From an uncultured Bacilli bacterium (GTDB lineage: Bacteria > Bacillota_I > Bacilli_A > RF39 > UBA660), in the NCBI GenBank assembly GCA_947631155.1, contig CANRKG010000004.1:1-64000 (forward strand): a stretch of DNA of 64,000 bases. Direction: 5' to 3'. Position numbers and translations under genes: made by a program. How positions within the stretch are numbered: the first letter of the stretch is position 1; every line of letters begins with the position of its first letter. A model generated the notes under the pieces. The model searched no databases, was not told the DNA's origin, and was given only the letters and a program-made list of their open reading frames with translations. Shown here one piece after another: positions 27,283 through 36,929 of the stretch.

Positions 27283-27312
27283 AAAAATCTTTCTAATTTT
27301 AGAAGGATTTTT
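27283..27312 (+). terminator. Terminator of the Rpn-type gene
   Basis: AAAAATCTTTCTA pairs with TAGAAGGATTTTT (one G-U), with a short loop. Confidence 0.7.
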
Positions 27313-27404
27313 ATAGTTTATCTAATTTTTTAACATATAAAGTAAAATAATTATTTTATTGAATATTAATTTTCTTTTTTTGTTTAAAGTATAATAATTT
27401 ATGA

Positions 27405-27410
27405 TATAAT
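27405..27410 (+). promoter_or_regulatory. Probable -10 box of gatCAB
   Basis: TATAAT at 27405-27410; TTGTTT at 27380-27385 is 19 bases away and a weak -35. Confidence 0.4.
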
Positions 27411-27432
27411 AGTATGGATTAGGAGGAACTCT

Positions 27433-27732
27433 ATGGAAGATAGATTAACAAAAGAAGAAGTATTACATGTAGCAAATTTAGCTAGAATAGAAATAGATGA
27501 TAATGAGTTAGAAATGTATCAAGTAAAGTTAAAGGAGTTATTAGATCAGATTCAAGTAGTAACTGAAATAGATGATAATGATAGTGAATATTTAATTGCT
27601 CCATGGAATGATAAAGCAGAATTTAGAAAAGATGAAATAGGAAATATGTTAAATCCTAAAGAAGTTTTACAAAATTCTCCACGAAAAAGTGGAAATTATA
27701 TTGAAGTTCCGGTGGTGATTTCTAATGAGTAA
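27433..27732 (+). CDS. gatC: Asp/Glu-tRNA amidotransferase subunit C
   Basis: A 99-residue subunit that wraps around GatA and stabilises the GatCAB complex, which converts Glu-tRNA(Gln) and Asp-tRNA(Asn) to the amidated forms. The N-terminal EVLHVANLARIEI and the C-terminal NSPRKSGNYIEVPVVI are typical. The ribosome site is AGGAGG. It overlaps gatA by 8 bases. Confidence 0.95.
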   Translation: MEDRLTKEEVLHVANLARIEIDDNELEMYQVKLKELLDQIQVVTEIDDNDSEYLIAPWNDKAEFRKDEIGNMLNPKEVLQNSPRKSGNYIEVPVVISNE

Positions 27733-29185
27733 GTATTTAGATTTATCGTTACAAGAAATTAATAAATTATTAGTAAATAAAGAAATTACTCCGAAAGATT
27801 TAGTTATAGAATGTTTTGAAAGAATTGAATCTAATAAAGATTTAAACGGATTTATTACCTTAAATAAAGAGGCAGCTTTAAAAAGAGCAGACGAGTTAGC
27901 TAATAAAGAAGTAAATTCCCTAACTTTTGGAATTCCTATAGCTATTAAAGATAATATAGTAACTAAAGATCTTAGAACTACAGCAGGTTCTAAAATGTTA
28001 GAAAACTTTGAACCAATTTATGATGCTGATGTTATAGATAAGATTAATGAAGCAGGTATGATTATTGTTGGTAAAGCAAATATGGATGAATTTGCCATGG
28101 GTTCTTCTACTCAAACATCTTTTTATGGTCCAACAAAAAATCCGTGGAATAAATCATTGGTTCCAGGAGGTTCTAGTGGTGGAAGTGCCGCTATTGTTAG
28201 TAGTAGAATTACACCATTAGCTTTAGGAAGTGATACAGGTGGTTCAATTAGACAACCATCTAGTTTCTGTGGAATTGTTGGTTTAAAACCTACCTATGGT
28301 AGAGTTTCACGCTATGGACTAATTGCTTTTGCCTCTAGTTTAGATCAAATTGGTCCAATGACTCGAAATGTTTATGAAAATGCAATAGTTTTAAACACAA
28401 TTTGTGGAAAAAGTAAAAATGATTTAACAAGTTGTGAAACAAATGAAGATTTTACTAGATTAATAGGTAAAGATATTACCAAGATGAAAATTGCAATTCC
28501 TAAATTTTATGTTAATGAGGCTATTGATACAGAAATAAAAGAAAAATTAAATAATGTTATTGAAATATTAAAGAAAAACGATTGTATTATCGATTATGTA
28601 GATATAAAATATATCGATAAAGCAGTTCCTCTATATCAAATTATTGCTATGGGAGAAGCTAGTTCTAATTTAGCTCGTTTTGATGGTATTCGTTATGGCT
28701 ATAGTTATGAAAATCCTAAAGATATTAATGATTTATATTTAAAAACAAGAAAAAATGGCTTTGGAAATGAAGTTAAACGCCGTATCATGATTGGAAGTTA
28801 TTTATTGAGTGGAAAAAATGCCACAACTTACTATAATAAAGCTTTAGCTATAAGAGATGATATGCGAAATTCATTTTTAGATGTATTTAAAAATTATGAT
28901 TTAATAATTGGACCTACTGCAACTACTAAAGCCTATCCTTTAGGACAAGATTTAGATGATGCCGTAAAAGCTTTTATGGATGATATATTAACTATTCCAG
29001 TTAATATGGCAGGTCTTCCAGGAATGAATTTGCCAATCGGATTTTCAAAAGATCATTTACCAATTGGTATGCAAATAATAGGGGCTCCATTTGCTGAAGC
29101 TAAAATGTATCAATTAGCATCTTTTCTAGAAAAAGAACTTAATTTAGACTTAAATCCTAATTTAGGAGGTGAAGCTAATGAATAA
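27725..29185 (+). CDS. gatA: Asp/Glu-tRNA amidotransferase subunit A
   Basis: The amidase subunit of GatCAB, which releases ammonia from glutamine. The 486 residues carry the amidase signature with the Ser-cisSer-Lys triad: Lys in IAIKDNI (near 78) and the serines in VPGGSSGGSAAIV and GSDTGGSIRQP. It overlaps gatC and gatB by 8 bases each, so the three are translationally coupled. Confidence 0.97.
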   Translation: MSKYLDLSLQEINKLLVNKEITPKDLVIECFERIESNKDLNGFITLNKEAALKRADELANKEVNSLTFGIPIAIKDNIVTKDLRTTAGSKMLENFEPIYDADVIDKINEAGMIIVGKANMDEFAMGSSTQTSFYGPTKNPWNKSLVPGGSSGGSAAIVSSRITPLALGSDTGGSIRQPSSFCGIVGLKPTYGRVSRYGLIAFASSLDQIGPMTRNVYENAIVLNTICGKSKNDLTSCETNEDFTRLIGKDITKMKIAIPKFYVNEAIDTEIKEKLNNVIEILKKNDCIIDYVDIKYIDKAVPLYQIIAMGEASSNLARFDGIRYGYSYENPKDINDLYLKTRKNGFGNEVKRRIMIGSYLLSGKNATTYYNKALAIRDDMRNSFLDVFKNYDLIIGPTATTKAYPLGQDLDDAVKAFMDDILTIPVNMAGLPGMNLPIGFSKDHLPIGMQIIGAPFAEAKMYQLASFLEKELNLDLNPNLGGEANE

Positions 29186-30602
29186 ATATATTCCAACTAT
29201 TGGAGTAGAAGTTCATGTTGAATTAAAGACAGCTACCAAAATTTTCTCTTCAGCTAAAAATGGATATGGACAAATGGCTAATAGTTTAACTAATGTTGTT
29301 GATTTAGGTTATCCAGGAACTTTGCCAACTATTAATCAAGAAGTGCTTATAACAGCTATTAAGGCAGCCCATGTGTTAAATTGTAAAATTAGACAAATAC
29401 AACATTTTGATCGTAAGAATTATTTTTATCCAGATAATCCTAAAAATTATCAAATTACGCAGGCTCGTACGCCAATTGGTTATGATGGATATGTTGAAAT
29501 TGAAATAGGTAATAACAAGAAGAAAATAGAAATAGAAGAAATTCATATTGAAGAAGATACATGTAAAAGTGCTCACCGTGGTAATGTTAGTTTATTAGAT
29601 TTTAATAGGGCAGGAGTACCATTAATTGAGATTGTATCGAGAGCTTGTATTGAAAGTAGTGAAGAAGCTAAACTTTATTTAGAAAAACTAAGAGAACTTT
29701 TGTTTTATAGTGATATATCTGATTGTAAAATTGAAGAAGGCTCAATGCGTTGTGATGCTAATGTATCAATTAGAAAAAATATGGAAGATAAATTAGGTAC
29801 TAAATGTGAAATTAAAAATATTGGTTCTATTTCTAATGTAGGTATAGCAATTGAAAAAGAAATTGAAAGACAATCAAAACTTCTTGATAAAGGTGAAACT
29901 TTTAAGGAACAAACTCGTCGTTTTGATGATAAACAAAATGATACAGTTTTAATGCGTGTTAAAGAAACAGGCAATGATTATCGCTATTTTCCAGAACCAG
30001 ATATTCCTTATATCGAGTTAACAGAAGAAATGATAAGTCAAGCTATCGATACATTACCTATGTTACCAGATGCTAGAAGAGAACTTTATAAATCTAGAGG
30101 AATTAAGGAAATGAATATTGAAAAATTAATTTCCAATCGAAGTTTAAGTGATTATTTAAATTTATTTATTGATACAGATTTAAATTTTAAAGAAGCTAGT
30201 AATTTACTACTAGGAGATATTTCAGGATATCTAAACCGTACGGAAAAAGATATTACTGATACTAAATTGTCTAATGAAAAATTTTTGGATTTAGTTAAAA
30301 AAGTTGAGAATAATACTTTAACTAGTAAAAATTTGAAAGATATACTTGATACCATATTAGAAAGTGATAAAACGATAGATGAAATTATTAAAGAAAAAGG
30401 AATATCTAATATTACAGATTCTAATATGTTGCAAGATATAGTATTAAAAGTTATTTCGGAAAATCCTGATAGTGTTAACGATTATAAAGCGGGAAAAGAT
30501 AGAGCTATAAAATATTTAATGGGTCAAATAATGAAAGAGACTAAGGGTAGTGCTAATCCAAAATTAGTAAATGAAATTTTAATTAATGAATTAAATAAGT
30601 AA
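29178..30602 (+). CDS. gatB: Asp/Glu-tRNA amidotransferase subunit B
   Basis: The kinase/amidotransferase and tRNA-binding subunit. Present are IGVEVHVELKT at the start, the FDRKNYFYPDNPKNYQITQ block, IEEDTCKSAH and DFNRAGVPLIEIVS. The 474-residue length is normal. ATG 29178 follows AGGAGGTG; the GTG at 29169 lies within that ribosome site and is rejected. Confidence 0.97.
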   Translation: MNKYIPTIGVEVHVELKTATKIFSSAKNGYGQMANSLTNVVDLGYPGTLPTINQEVLITAIKAAHVLNCKIRQIQHFDRKNYFYPDNPKNYQITQARTPIGYDGYVEIEIGNNKKKIEIEEIHIEEDTCKSAHRGNVSLLDFNRAGVPLIEIVSRACIESSEEAKLYLEKLRELLFYSDISDCKIEEGSMRCDANVSIRKNMEDKLGTKCEIKNIGSISNVGIAIEKEIERQSKLLDKGETFKEQTRRFDDKQNDTVLMRVKETGNDYRYFPEPDIPYIELTEEMISQAIDTLPMLPDARRELYKSRGIKEMNIEKLISNRSLSDYLNLFIDTDLNFKEASNLLLGDISGYLNRTEKDITDTKLSNEKFLDLVKKVENNTLTSKNLKDILDTILESDKTIDEIIKEKGISNITDSNMLQDIVLKVISENPDSVNDYKAGKDRAIKYLMGQIMKETKGSANPKLVNEILINELNK

Positions 30603-30631
30603 TTGAAATCATAAGATACATAGTGTATAAT
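30603..30631 (+). promoter_or_regulatory. Sigma-A promoter of the 30654 operon
   Basis: TTGAAA (30603-30608), 17 bases, TATAAT (30626-30631), immediately after the gatB stop. Confidence 0.7.
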
Positions 30632-30653
30632 AAAGATACTAGGATGTGATAAG

Positions 30654-31118
30654 ATGAAACAATATATAAAAGAGCATAAAATTGTTGTTGTAGCAGTAAT
30701 ATTGCTTTTAATTTTAATAGCGCTTTCTTTTGTTATTAAAAATACTTTTTTCTCTAATGAAAATAATGCATTTTATGGAGACCGTTTAGATGGAATTGAT
30801 GAAGTTAAAATTACTACCAGTCAAGAAAAAGATTTAAAATCTAATTTAAAACAAGATGGTGCAGTACAAACAGTAGATTATAAATTACAAGGTAAAATTG
30901 TCAATGTAATAATAACTGTTAGTGATGATGTGGGTTTAGATGCAGCTAAAGGGTTAGCTCCAAAAGTATTAGAATCTTTTGATGACGATCAAAAAAAGTT
31001 TTACGATTTTCAAGTTTTTATAGAAAAGAAAAACGGAGCTGCAGATTTTCCAATAATAGGTTATAAACAGAATAAAAAAGACTCTTTCACTTGGACAAAA
31101 GATAGGGCGGCGAGTTAA
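30654..31118 (+). CDS. Single-pass membrane protein, unknown function
   Basis: The 154 residues have one N-terminal membrane helix (about 10-28) and an extracytoplasmic domain of about 120 residues ending in a short basic tail. No cysteine lipobox. It is followed 2 bases later by the sensor-like gene, so the two are co-expressed. Family not recognised. Confidence 0.7.
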   Translation: MKQYIKEHKIVVVAVILLLILIALSFVIKNTFFSNENNAFYGDRLDGIDEVKITTSQEKDLKSNLKQDGAVQTVDYKLQGKIVNVIITVSDDVGLDAAKGLAPKVLESFDDDQKKFYDFQVFIEKKNGAADFPIIGYKQNKKDSFTWTKDRAAS

Positions 31119-31120
31119 AG

Positions 31121-33160
31121 ATGAAAAAGAAATTAATAATTATAACTATTCTTATAGCAGCAGTAGCCTTTTTCTTTGTGTACAGATATTATAATCATGA
31201 AGATAAAACTACTTCTTTAACTATTAGTGAGAAGAAATGGGTTCAAGATAATAGTAGTGAAGCTATTGATATTGAAGTAATTAATGATTATCCTATATAT
31301 GGAATGAATGGTAAAGGTGTTTTTTATGATTTTATTGATAAATTTCATAAAAATATAGGCTTAGAATTTAATAAAATTCCATATTTAAAAGAAAGTAGTA
31401 CAAATACTGATAGTATTAGATTTCAAATTTTAGATGATAATCAAAAATTAACAGATAAAGATTTATTACTATTTGAAGATTATTACATTGCTATAGGTAA
31501 AAACTATGAACGAATTAATCGAATTAAGGATATTAAAAATATATCTTTTGGAATTTTTTCTTCAGATGCAGAAACGCTAAAGTACTATTTAAAATCAGCG
31601 ACTAATATTTCTTATAAGACATATACAACGATTGAAGAATTATATTCTGCCTTGGATAAAGATGAAGTTAATATGATTATTGTTCCTAATATTATGTATA
31701 TGGATAAAAATATAGCTAATAATAAGTATTCTATTAATTATTATTTTACAGAAATTTCTAAACAAGTAGTACTTACACTTTCTAATAATAATGAAGCACT
31801 TAATAATATAGTTAAAAAGTATTATAAAAAATGGAAAGAAGTTAATTTTATTGATGCTTATGATAAAGCTTATTTTGATTATTATATTGAAAAGAACAAA
31901 TTAAGCTCTAAAGAAAAATCATCATTAGTATCTAAAGTATATACTTATGGATATATTAATAACAAACCATATGAAGTTAAAAAGAATAATAAAATTGTAG
32001 GTATAGCAGGAGAGTATTTAAATAGAGTATCACGTTTAGCTGATATTGAATTTAAGTATAAAAAATATAATAATAAAAAAGAGTTAGAAGACGCTATCAA
32101 AAATAAAGAAATAGACATTTATTTTGATTATTATGGTATTAATAATGAAAATTATAAAGCAACAATATCTACATTTATTGAAGATTATGTTATTTTAGGA
32201 AAAGAAAAAAATAACTATATAATTAATTCATTTGAAAGTATTAAAAATAAAAATGTTGCTATGTTAAAAGATAATGCCTTATATAATTATGTTAATAGTA
32301 ATGGTAAGGCTAATATTAATGCTTATGATAATATTGATAAATTAGTAAAAAATAGCGAAGATAAATTAATTATCATTGATAGAAATGTATATGATGAGTA
32401 TCAAAAATCAAAATTCAAGAATTATAAAATTTTATATATTGATACAATGATGAATGATTATAAATTCATGGTAAAAAATTCAGATAAAGCTTTTTATAAT
32501 TTAGTTAATTATATTATTAATACTAATTCTTACTATAATTATAAAAATAGTGGATTAGAATCTATAGATGAAACCTTCTTAGAAAGTAGTAGTTTAGAAC
32601 AAATATATATATTTATTTTAATAATTATATTCTTGCCTATAATAGTTGTATCTATTATCTACTTATTTTTAAGAAAGAAAAAAGAACAAAAGAAAGTTAT
32701 AATTACTGAAAAACATAAATATATTGATATGTTAACTTCTTTGAAAAATCGTAATTATTTAAATGCTAAGATGCCAGAATGGGAAGCATCTAAAGTATTT
32801 CCACAAGCTATAGTGGTTATTGACTTAAATAATGTTAAATATGTTAATGATAATTATGGTCATGAAGAAGGGGATCAATTAATTATAGAAGCAGCAGGTG
32901 TATTAGTTAATACGCAACTTGAAAATAGTGAAATAATTCGTACTGATGGAAATGAGTTCTTAATTTATTTAGTCGGTTATAGTGAACGTCAAATTATAGC
33001 GTATACAAAGAAATTATCAAAAGAACTCAAGAAATTACCGCACGAATTTGGAGCGGGAGTTGGCTTTAGTATGATTACAGACGAAATTAAAACATTGGAT
33101 GATGCAATAAATGAAGCAACATTAGAAATGGTTTCATCTAAAGAAGAAAACAAGGGATGA
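31121..33160 (+). CDS. Membrane sensor with solute-binding-like and degenerate GGDEF domains
   Basis: The 679 residues consist of a first membrane helix (about 4-21), an extracellular part with two stretches resembling type-3 solute-binding domains (up to about 485), a second membrane helix (about 495-520) and a cytoplasmic GGDEF-type domain (LTSLKNRNYLN, VIDLNNVKYVNDNYGHEEGDQLI). The active loop reads RTDGNEF, with Asp-Gly-Asn-Glu-Phe where GGDEF or GGEEF is needed, so c-di-GMP synthesis is doubtful; it may bind nucleotide or regulate. The stop codon overlaps the next start (ATGA). Confidence 0.8.
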   Translation: MKKKLIIITILIAAVAFFFVYRYYNHEDKTTSLTISEKKWVQDNSSEAIDIEVINDYPIYGMNGKGVFYDFIDKFHKNIGLEFNKIPYLKESSTNTDSIRFQILDDNQKLTDKDLLLFEDYYIAIGKNYERINRIKDIKNISFGIFSSDAETLKYYLKSATNISYKTYTTIEELYSALDKDEVNMIIVPNIMYMDKNIANNKYSINYYFTEISKQVVLTLSNNNEALNNIVKKYYKKWKEVNFIDAYDKAYFDYYIEKNKLSSKEKSSLVSKVYTYGYINNKPYEVKKNNKIVGIAGEYLNRVSRLADIEFKYKKYNNKKELEDAIKNKEIDIYFDYYGINNENYKATISTFIEDYVILGKEKNNYIINSFESIKNKNVAMLKDNALYNYVNSNGKANINAYDNIDKLVKNSEDKLIIIDRNVYDEYQKSKFKNYKILYIDTMMNDYKFMVKNSDKAFYNLVNYIINTNSYYNYKNSGLESIDETFLESSSLEQIYIFILIIIFLPIIVVSIIYLFLRKKKEQKKVIITEKHKYIDMLTSLKNRNYLNAKMPEWEASKVFPQAIVVIDLNNVKYVNDNYGHEEGDQLIIEAAGVLVNTQLENSEIIRTDGNEFLIYLVGYSERQIIAYTKKLSKELKKLPHEFGAGVGFSMITDEIKTLDDAINEATLEMVSSKEENKG

Positions 33161-34011
33161 TAGTAAATATGGAGCGAGTTAGAAGTGTTTTTAAGAAAGT
33201 TATTACTTATATAGTAAAGCCAGAAATGAGAGTACTACCGGGACAACTCGCTTTTTTCTTTGTTGTTTCATTAATTCCTTTAATAGCCTTAGTAGGCTCA
33301 ATTGCAGGATATATGTCAGTATCAGTAGATGAGGTTACACGTATACTAGATTCAGTATTACCATTTGATATTACAGATAATCTTATTACTTTTGTCTCTG
33401 GAAAAGGACTTACTTTTAATATAGCTGTTTTCTTTATTTCAGCCTTTATTTTAGCTTCAAATGGGGCCCATTCAATGATTATTACTTCAAATGAAATATA
33501 CAAGATTAAAGATGATAGTATTTTTAGAAGACGTTTAAAAGCCATTATTATGACCTTTGTCTTAGTGCTATTACTATTATTTTTATTAATAGTATCTGTA
33601 TTTGGAGATAGTATTTTTAATATTATTCAAGTAACTATTAATGATAAAAGTAAATTTAATATTATATATGGGCTGTATAAATTGTTACAATACCCAATTA
33701 CAATAATTATTGTTTTCTATGGAATTAAATTATTATATATGATGGCTCCAGATCGAGATATTAAATCTAAAACTACTAATACAGGTTCAGCTTTTACTAC
33801 ATTAGGTTGGATTATGGCAACTAAGATTTATTCTATTTATGCTGGTAGTTTTTCTCATTATAATATTTTTTATGGCAGTATCTCTAATATCTTGTTCTTA
33901 TTAATGTGGGTGTATATTTTATCATATATTTTTGTTTTAGGTATGGCTTTAAATGCTAGTGCTGCAGAAAAAGACGATTTTGAAACTATGCAAATGACTT
34001 TGACTAAATAG
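33157..34011 (+). CDS. YihY/BrkB family membrane protein
   Basis: A 284-residue protein with about six membrane helices and the YihY-type opening GQLAFFFVVSLIPLIALVG, later the FYGSISNILFLLMWVYILSYIFVLG block. YihY was once called RNase BN, wrongly; the function is unknown. The start at 33157 overlaps the preceding stop. A second ATG at 33169 would shorten it by four residues. Confidence 0.88.
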   Translation: MIVNMERVRSVFKKVITYIVKPEMRVLPGQLAFFFVVSLIPLIALVGSIAGYMSVSVDEVTRILDSVLPFDITDNLITFVSGKGLTFNIAVFFISAFILASNGAHSMIITSNEIYKIKDDSIFRRRLKAIIMTFVLVLLLLFLLIVSVFGDSIFNIIQVTINDKSKFNIIYGLYKLLQYPITIIIVFYGIKLLYMMAPDRDIKSKTTNTGSAFTTLGWIMATKIYSIYAGSFSHYNIFYGSISNILFLLMWVYILSYIFVLGMALNASAAEKDDFETMQMTLTK

Positions 34012-34034
34012 AGTTTTTTCTATTATAGAACTCA

Positions 34035-34063
34035 TTGAAAATTATACTTAACAATGCTATAAT
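34035..34063 (+). promoter_or_regulatory. Sigma-A promoter of the LtaS-like gene
   Basis: TTGAAA (34035-34040), 17 bases, TATAAT (34058-34063). Confidence 0.75.
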
Positions 34064-34083
34064 TTAATAAGCGAGGTTAGAAA

Positions 34084-36153
34084 ATGAAAAAGAAATTAAT
34101 CAAACAAAAAGATAAGTTTATAAAATTTATTAAAAGAATAAAAACAGATCATTTACTAAAAAAATATATTAATAATAATATTTTATTTGTGACCTTTGTT
34201 TTAACATGTGTTTTTAATTCAACAATACTAAGATTTCTTACAATGCACATATTAGAAAATTATGTATCGATTAAGCCTATTATAGCTGATGCTGCAGTTG
34301 TAGTATTAGTAGGCGCAATAGGGTATTTATTAAAACCCAAGAATAGATTTACTTATTATTTAATCTTCGATATTATATTTATGGCGCTATGTATGATTAA
34401 TTCAATCTATTATACATTCTATACTTCTTTTGCTTCTGTATCAATGTTATCACTTACACAATATATTGCTTCAGTTGGTGATGCAGTAGTAGAAAATGTT
34501 TTACAACCTAAAGATTTAATATACATTTTAGGGCCTATTATATTAATCATAACTCATTTAAGATTAAAAAGGGGCAATTATTATAAGAAAATAGAAGTTA
34601 GATCTGAAAGAAAAAGAAAGACAATCAAGACTTTAATTGCTGGAGCCTGTTTAGTGGTATTATTTACAGTCATGTTATCTCCACTTGATATAAGTAGATT
34701 TGTTAAACAATGGAATAGAGAATATGTAGTCATGAAATTTGGAATTTATGTTTATCAACTAAATGATATTATTTCTTCTGTTCAACCTAAAATAAATTCA
34801 CTATTTGGGTATGATAAAGCCATGAAAGAATTTAAGGAATATTTTGCAGATGTTAAGAAAAGCCCTAATAATAAATATACAAATATTTTTAAAGATAAAA
34901 ATGTTTTAGTAATTCATGCAGAAAGTATTCAAAATAATCTATTTGATTTACAATTTAATGGGCAAGATGTTGTTCCTAATTTGAAAAAAATTGCTAGTGA
35001 AGGAATGTATTTTTCAAATTTTTATCCTCAAGTTAGTGTAGGTACAAGTAGTGATTCAGAATTAACTTTTACAACTTCTTTAATGCCAACACAAAGTGGG
35101 ACTGCTTTCGTATCATATTTTGATAGGACCTATAATTCTATTCCCAAATTAATGAATGATAAAGGCTATTTTACATTTAGTATGCATGCTAATACCGCTG
35201 ATTTTTGGAATAGAAGAGCAATGTATGAGCATTTAGGTTATAAAAAATTTTACAGTAAAGCTGATTATGAAGTTACAAGTGATAATATTGTTGGTCTAGG
35301 ATTAAGTGATAAGGAATTCTTTAAACAGTCAATGCCAAAATTGAAAAAAATTAATGAAAAGTATGATAAATGGTATGGTTTAATGATTATGTTATCTAAT
35401 CATACACCATTCTCAGATGTAGAGCATTATGGTGATTATGAAGTAAATATCAAAGAAGAAGTTACTAAAGAAGATGGAACAGTAGAAGAAGTTATTCATC
35501 CTTATATGGAAGGTAAGAAACTTGGTAATTACTTTAAATCAGCACATTATGCTGATCAAGCTATTGGTGAATTATTCCAAGAATTAGAAGAAAATCAATT
35601 ATTAGATGATACAGTGGTTATTATATATGGAGATCATGATGCTAGATTATCAAGAAGTGATTATGATTATATGTATAATTATTCAACAGAGACGGATTCA
35701 AAATTAGATAAAGATGATCCTAACTATAAAGAATATGATAGCTATCAATATGAGTTGGGTAGAAAGGTTCCGTTCATTATTTGGACAAAAGATATGGCTG
35801 GTTCTGATCTTAACATGGAAGTAAAAGATGTTATGGGAATGTATGATGTTATGCCAACTTTAGGAAATATGTTTGGATTTTATAACAAATATCAATTGGG
35901 ACATGATATATTTGATATAAATTCTAATAATATAGTTATATTTCCAACAGGTAATTGGGTTACAAATAAAGTTTATTATAACAGTCAAAAAGAAGAATAT
36001 TTATCTCTAGATGGAAGTGCTATTAGTGAAGAAGAAATTAAGAAAAATAATCAGTATACGACCAAAGTTTTAAATATCTCTAATAATATTATAGTTTACA
36101 ATTTATTGGAAAAGTCAAAAGATGAGATGTTGACATATGAAGAGAGGAGTTAA
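34084..36153 (+). CDS. LTA synthase family sulfatase (LtaS-like)
   Basis: The 689 residues form a membrane part of about five helices (1-205) and an extracytoplasmic sulfatase-fold domain. LtaS enzymes polymerise glycerol phosphate from phosphatidylglycerol into lipoteichoic acid. Metal and catalytic positions can be matched: Glu280 (HAES), Trp375-x-Arg377, Asp517-His518 (YGDHD). The nucleophile block is GTSSDSE (320-326), where LtaS has GKTSDAE, so Ser322 replaces the catalytic Thr. It may still polymerise glycerol phosphate or act on another lipid-linked substrate. The next gene begins 5 bases later. Confidence 0.85.
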   Translation: MKKKLIKQKDKFIKFIKRIKTDHLLKKYINNNILFVTFVLTCVFNSTILRFLTMHILENYVSIKPIIADAAVVVLVGAIGYLLKPKNRFTYYLIFDIIFMALCMINSIYYTFYTSFASVSMLSLTQYIASVGDAVVENVLQPKDLIYILGPIILIITHLRLKRGNYYKKIEVRSERKRKTIKTLIAGACLVVLFTVMLSPLDISRFVKQWNREYVVMKFGIYVYQLNDIISSVQPKINSLFGYDKAMKEFKEYFADVKKSPNNKYTNIFKDKNVLVIHAESIQNNLFDLQFNGQDVVPNLKKIASEGMYFSNFYPQVSVGTSSDSELTFTTSLMPTQSGTAFVSYFDRTYNSIPKLMNDKGYFTFSMHANTADFWNRRAMYEHLGYKKFYSKADYEVTSDNIVGLGLSDKEFFKQSMPKLKKINEKYDKWYGLMIMLSNHTPFSDVEHYGDYEVNIKEEVTKEDGTVEEVIHPYMEGKKLGNYFKSAHYADQAIGELFQELEENQLLDDTVVIIYGDHDARLSRSDYDYMYNYSTETDSKLDKDDPNYKEYDSYQYELGRKVPFIIWTKDMAGSDLNMEVKDVMGMYDVMPTLGNMFGFYNKYQLGHDIFDINSNNIVIFPTGNWVTNKVYYNSQKEEYLSLDGSAISEEEIKKNNQYTTKVLNISNNIIVYNLLEKSKDEMLTYEERS

Positions 36154-36158
36154 GAATT

Positions 36159-36797
36159 ATGGTCAAGAAAAAATTAAAGCGTAAACCAAAGAAATTACTT
36201 ATTGTTCTAATCTTGATATTAAGTTGTGGTTTAATAGGAGGAGGTATTTATTTATCAATCATTAAAAAGCCACAAGTTAAAGAAACAAAGGTAGTTTCTA
36301 AGATATCAAAATATGGTTATAACTTAAAAAGCAATAAAAGTGCTGAATATAAGAAGTTATTTCAAAAGTTAAAGAAAGTCTTAACAGGAGATGAAATTGA
36401 TGAAAAAGAATATGTTAAGACTATAACAGAAATGTTTATTGTAGACTTTTATTCACTAAATGATCACTCAGCAAAAACTGATGTTGGAGGAACTGATTTT
36501 ATATATTCAGAAATATTAGAAAATTTTTTAGAAAATGCCGAAGATACAATATATAAGTATGTAGAAAGTAATATTTATAAACAACGTAAACAAAAACTTC
36601 CTAAAGTAGATGTAGTTACTATTAATAAGATTGAAAATGAAGAATTTGCCTATGGCGATAAAATGGATGAAAATGCTTATAAAATAGAAGTTAGTTGGAC
36701 GTATAAAGATGAAACTATTGCAGATGGTTATCAAAATGAAGCAACGTTAATATTTATTCATAATGGTATTAAGTTAGAATTAGTAGAACTACAGTAA
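36159..36797 (+). CDS. Single-pass membrane protein, unknown function
   Basis: The 212 residues have a Lys-rich cytoplasmic start (KKKLKRKPKK), one membrane helix (about 12-31) and an extracytoplasmic domain. It is coupled to the LtaS-like gene and may assist it; no family recognised. A hairpin TTTAGC/GCTAAA (36857-36872) and a terminator follow. Confidence 0.7.
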   Translation: MVKKKLKRKPKKLLIVLILILSCGLIGGGIYLSIIKKPQVKETKVVSKISKYGYNLKSNKSAEYKKLFQKLKKVLTGDEIDEKEYVKTITEMFIVDFYSLNDHSAKTDVGGTDFIYSEILENFLENAEDTIYKYVESNIYKQRKQKLPKVDVVTINKIENEEFAYGDKMDENAYKIEVSWTYKDETIADGYQNEATLIFIHNGIKLELVELQ

Positions 36798-36894
36798 TAA
36801 ATATTATAATAACTATTACAATAATAGGTGTAATAAAAAATTACATGAAAATATTATTTAGCGTAAGCTAAACAATAACGAAATTACGATAAAG

Positions 36895-36927
36895 AAAAAT
36901 CGCATCTAATGATACGATTTTTTTATG
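36895..36927. terminator. Bidirectional terminator
   Basis: AAAAATCGCATC pairs with GATACGATTTTT (one mismatch), between convergent genes, with T and A runs on both sides. Confidence 0.75.
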
Positions 36928-36929
36928 TA

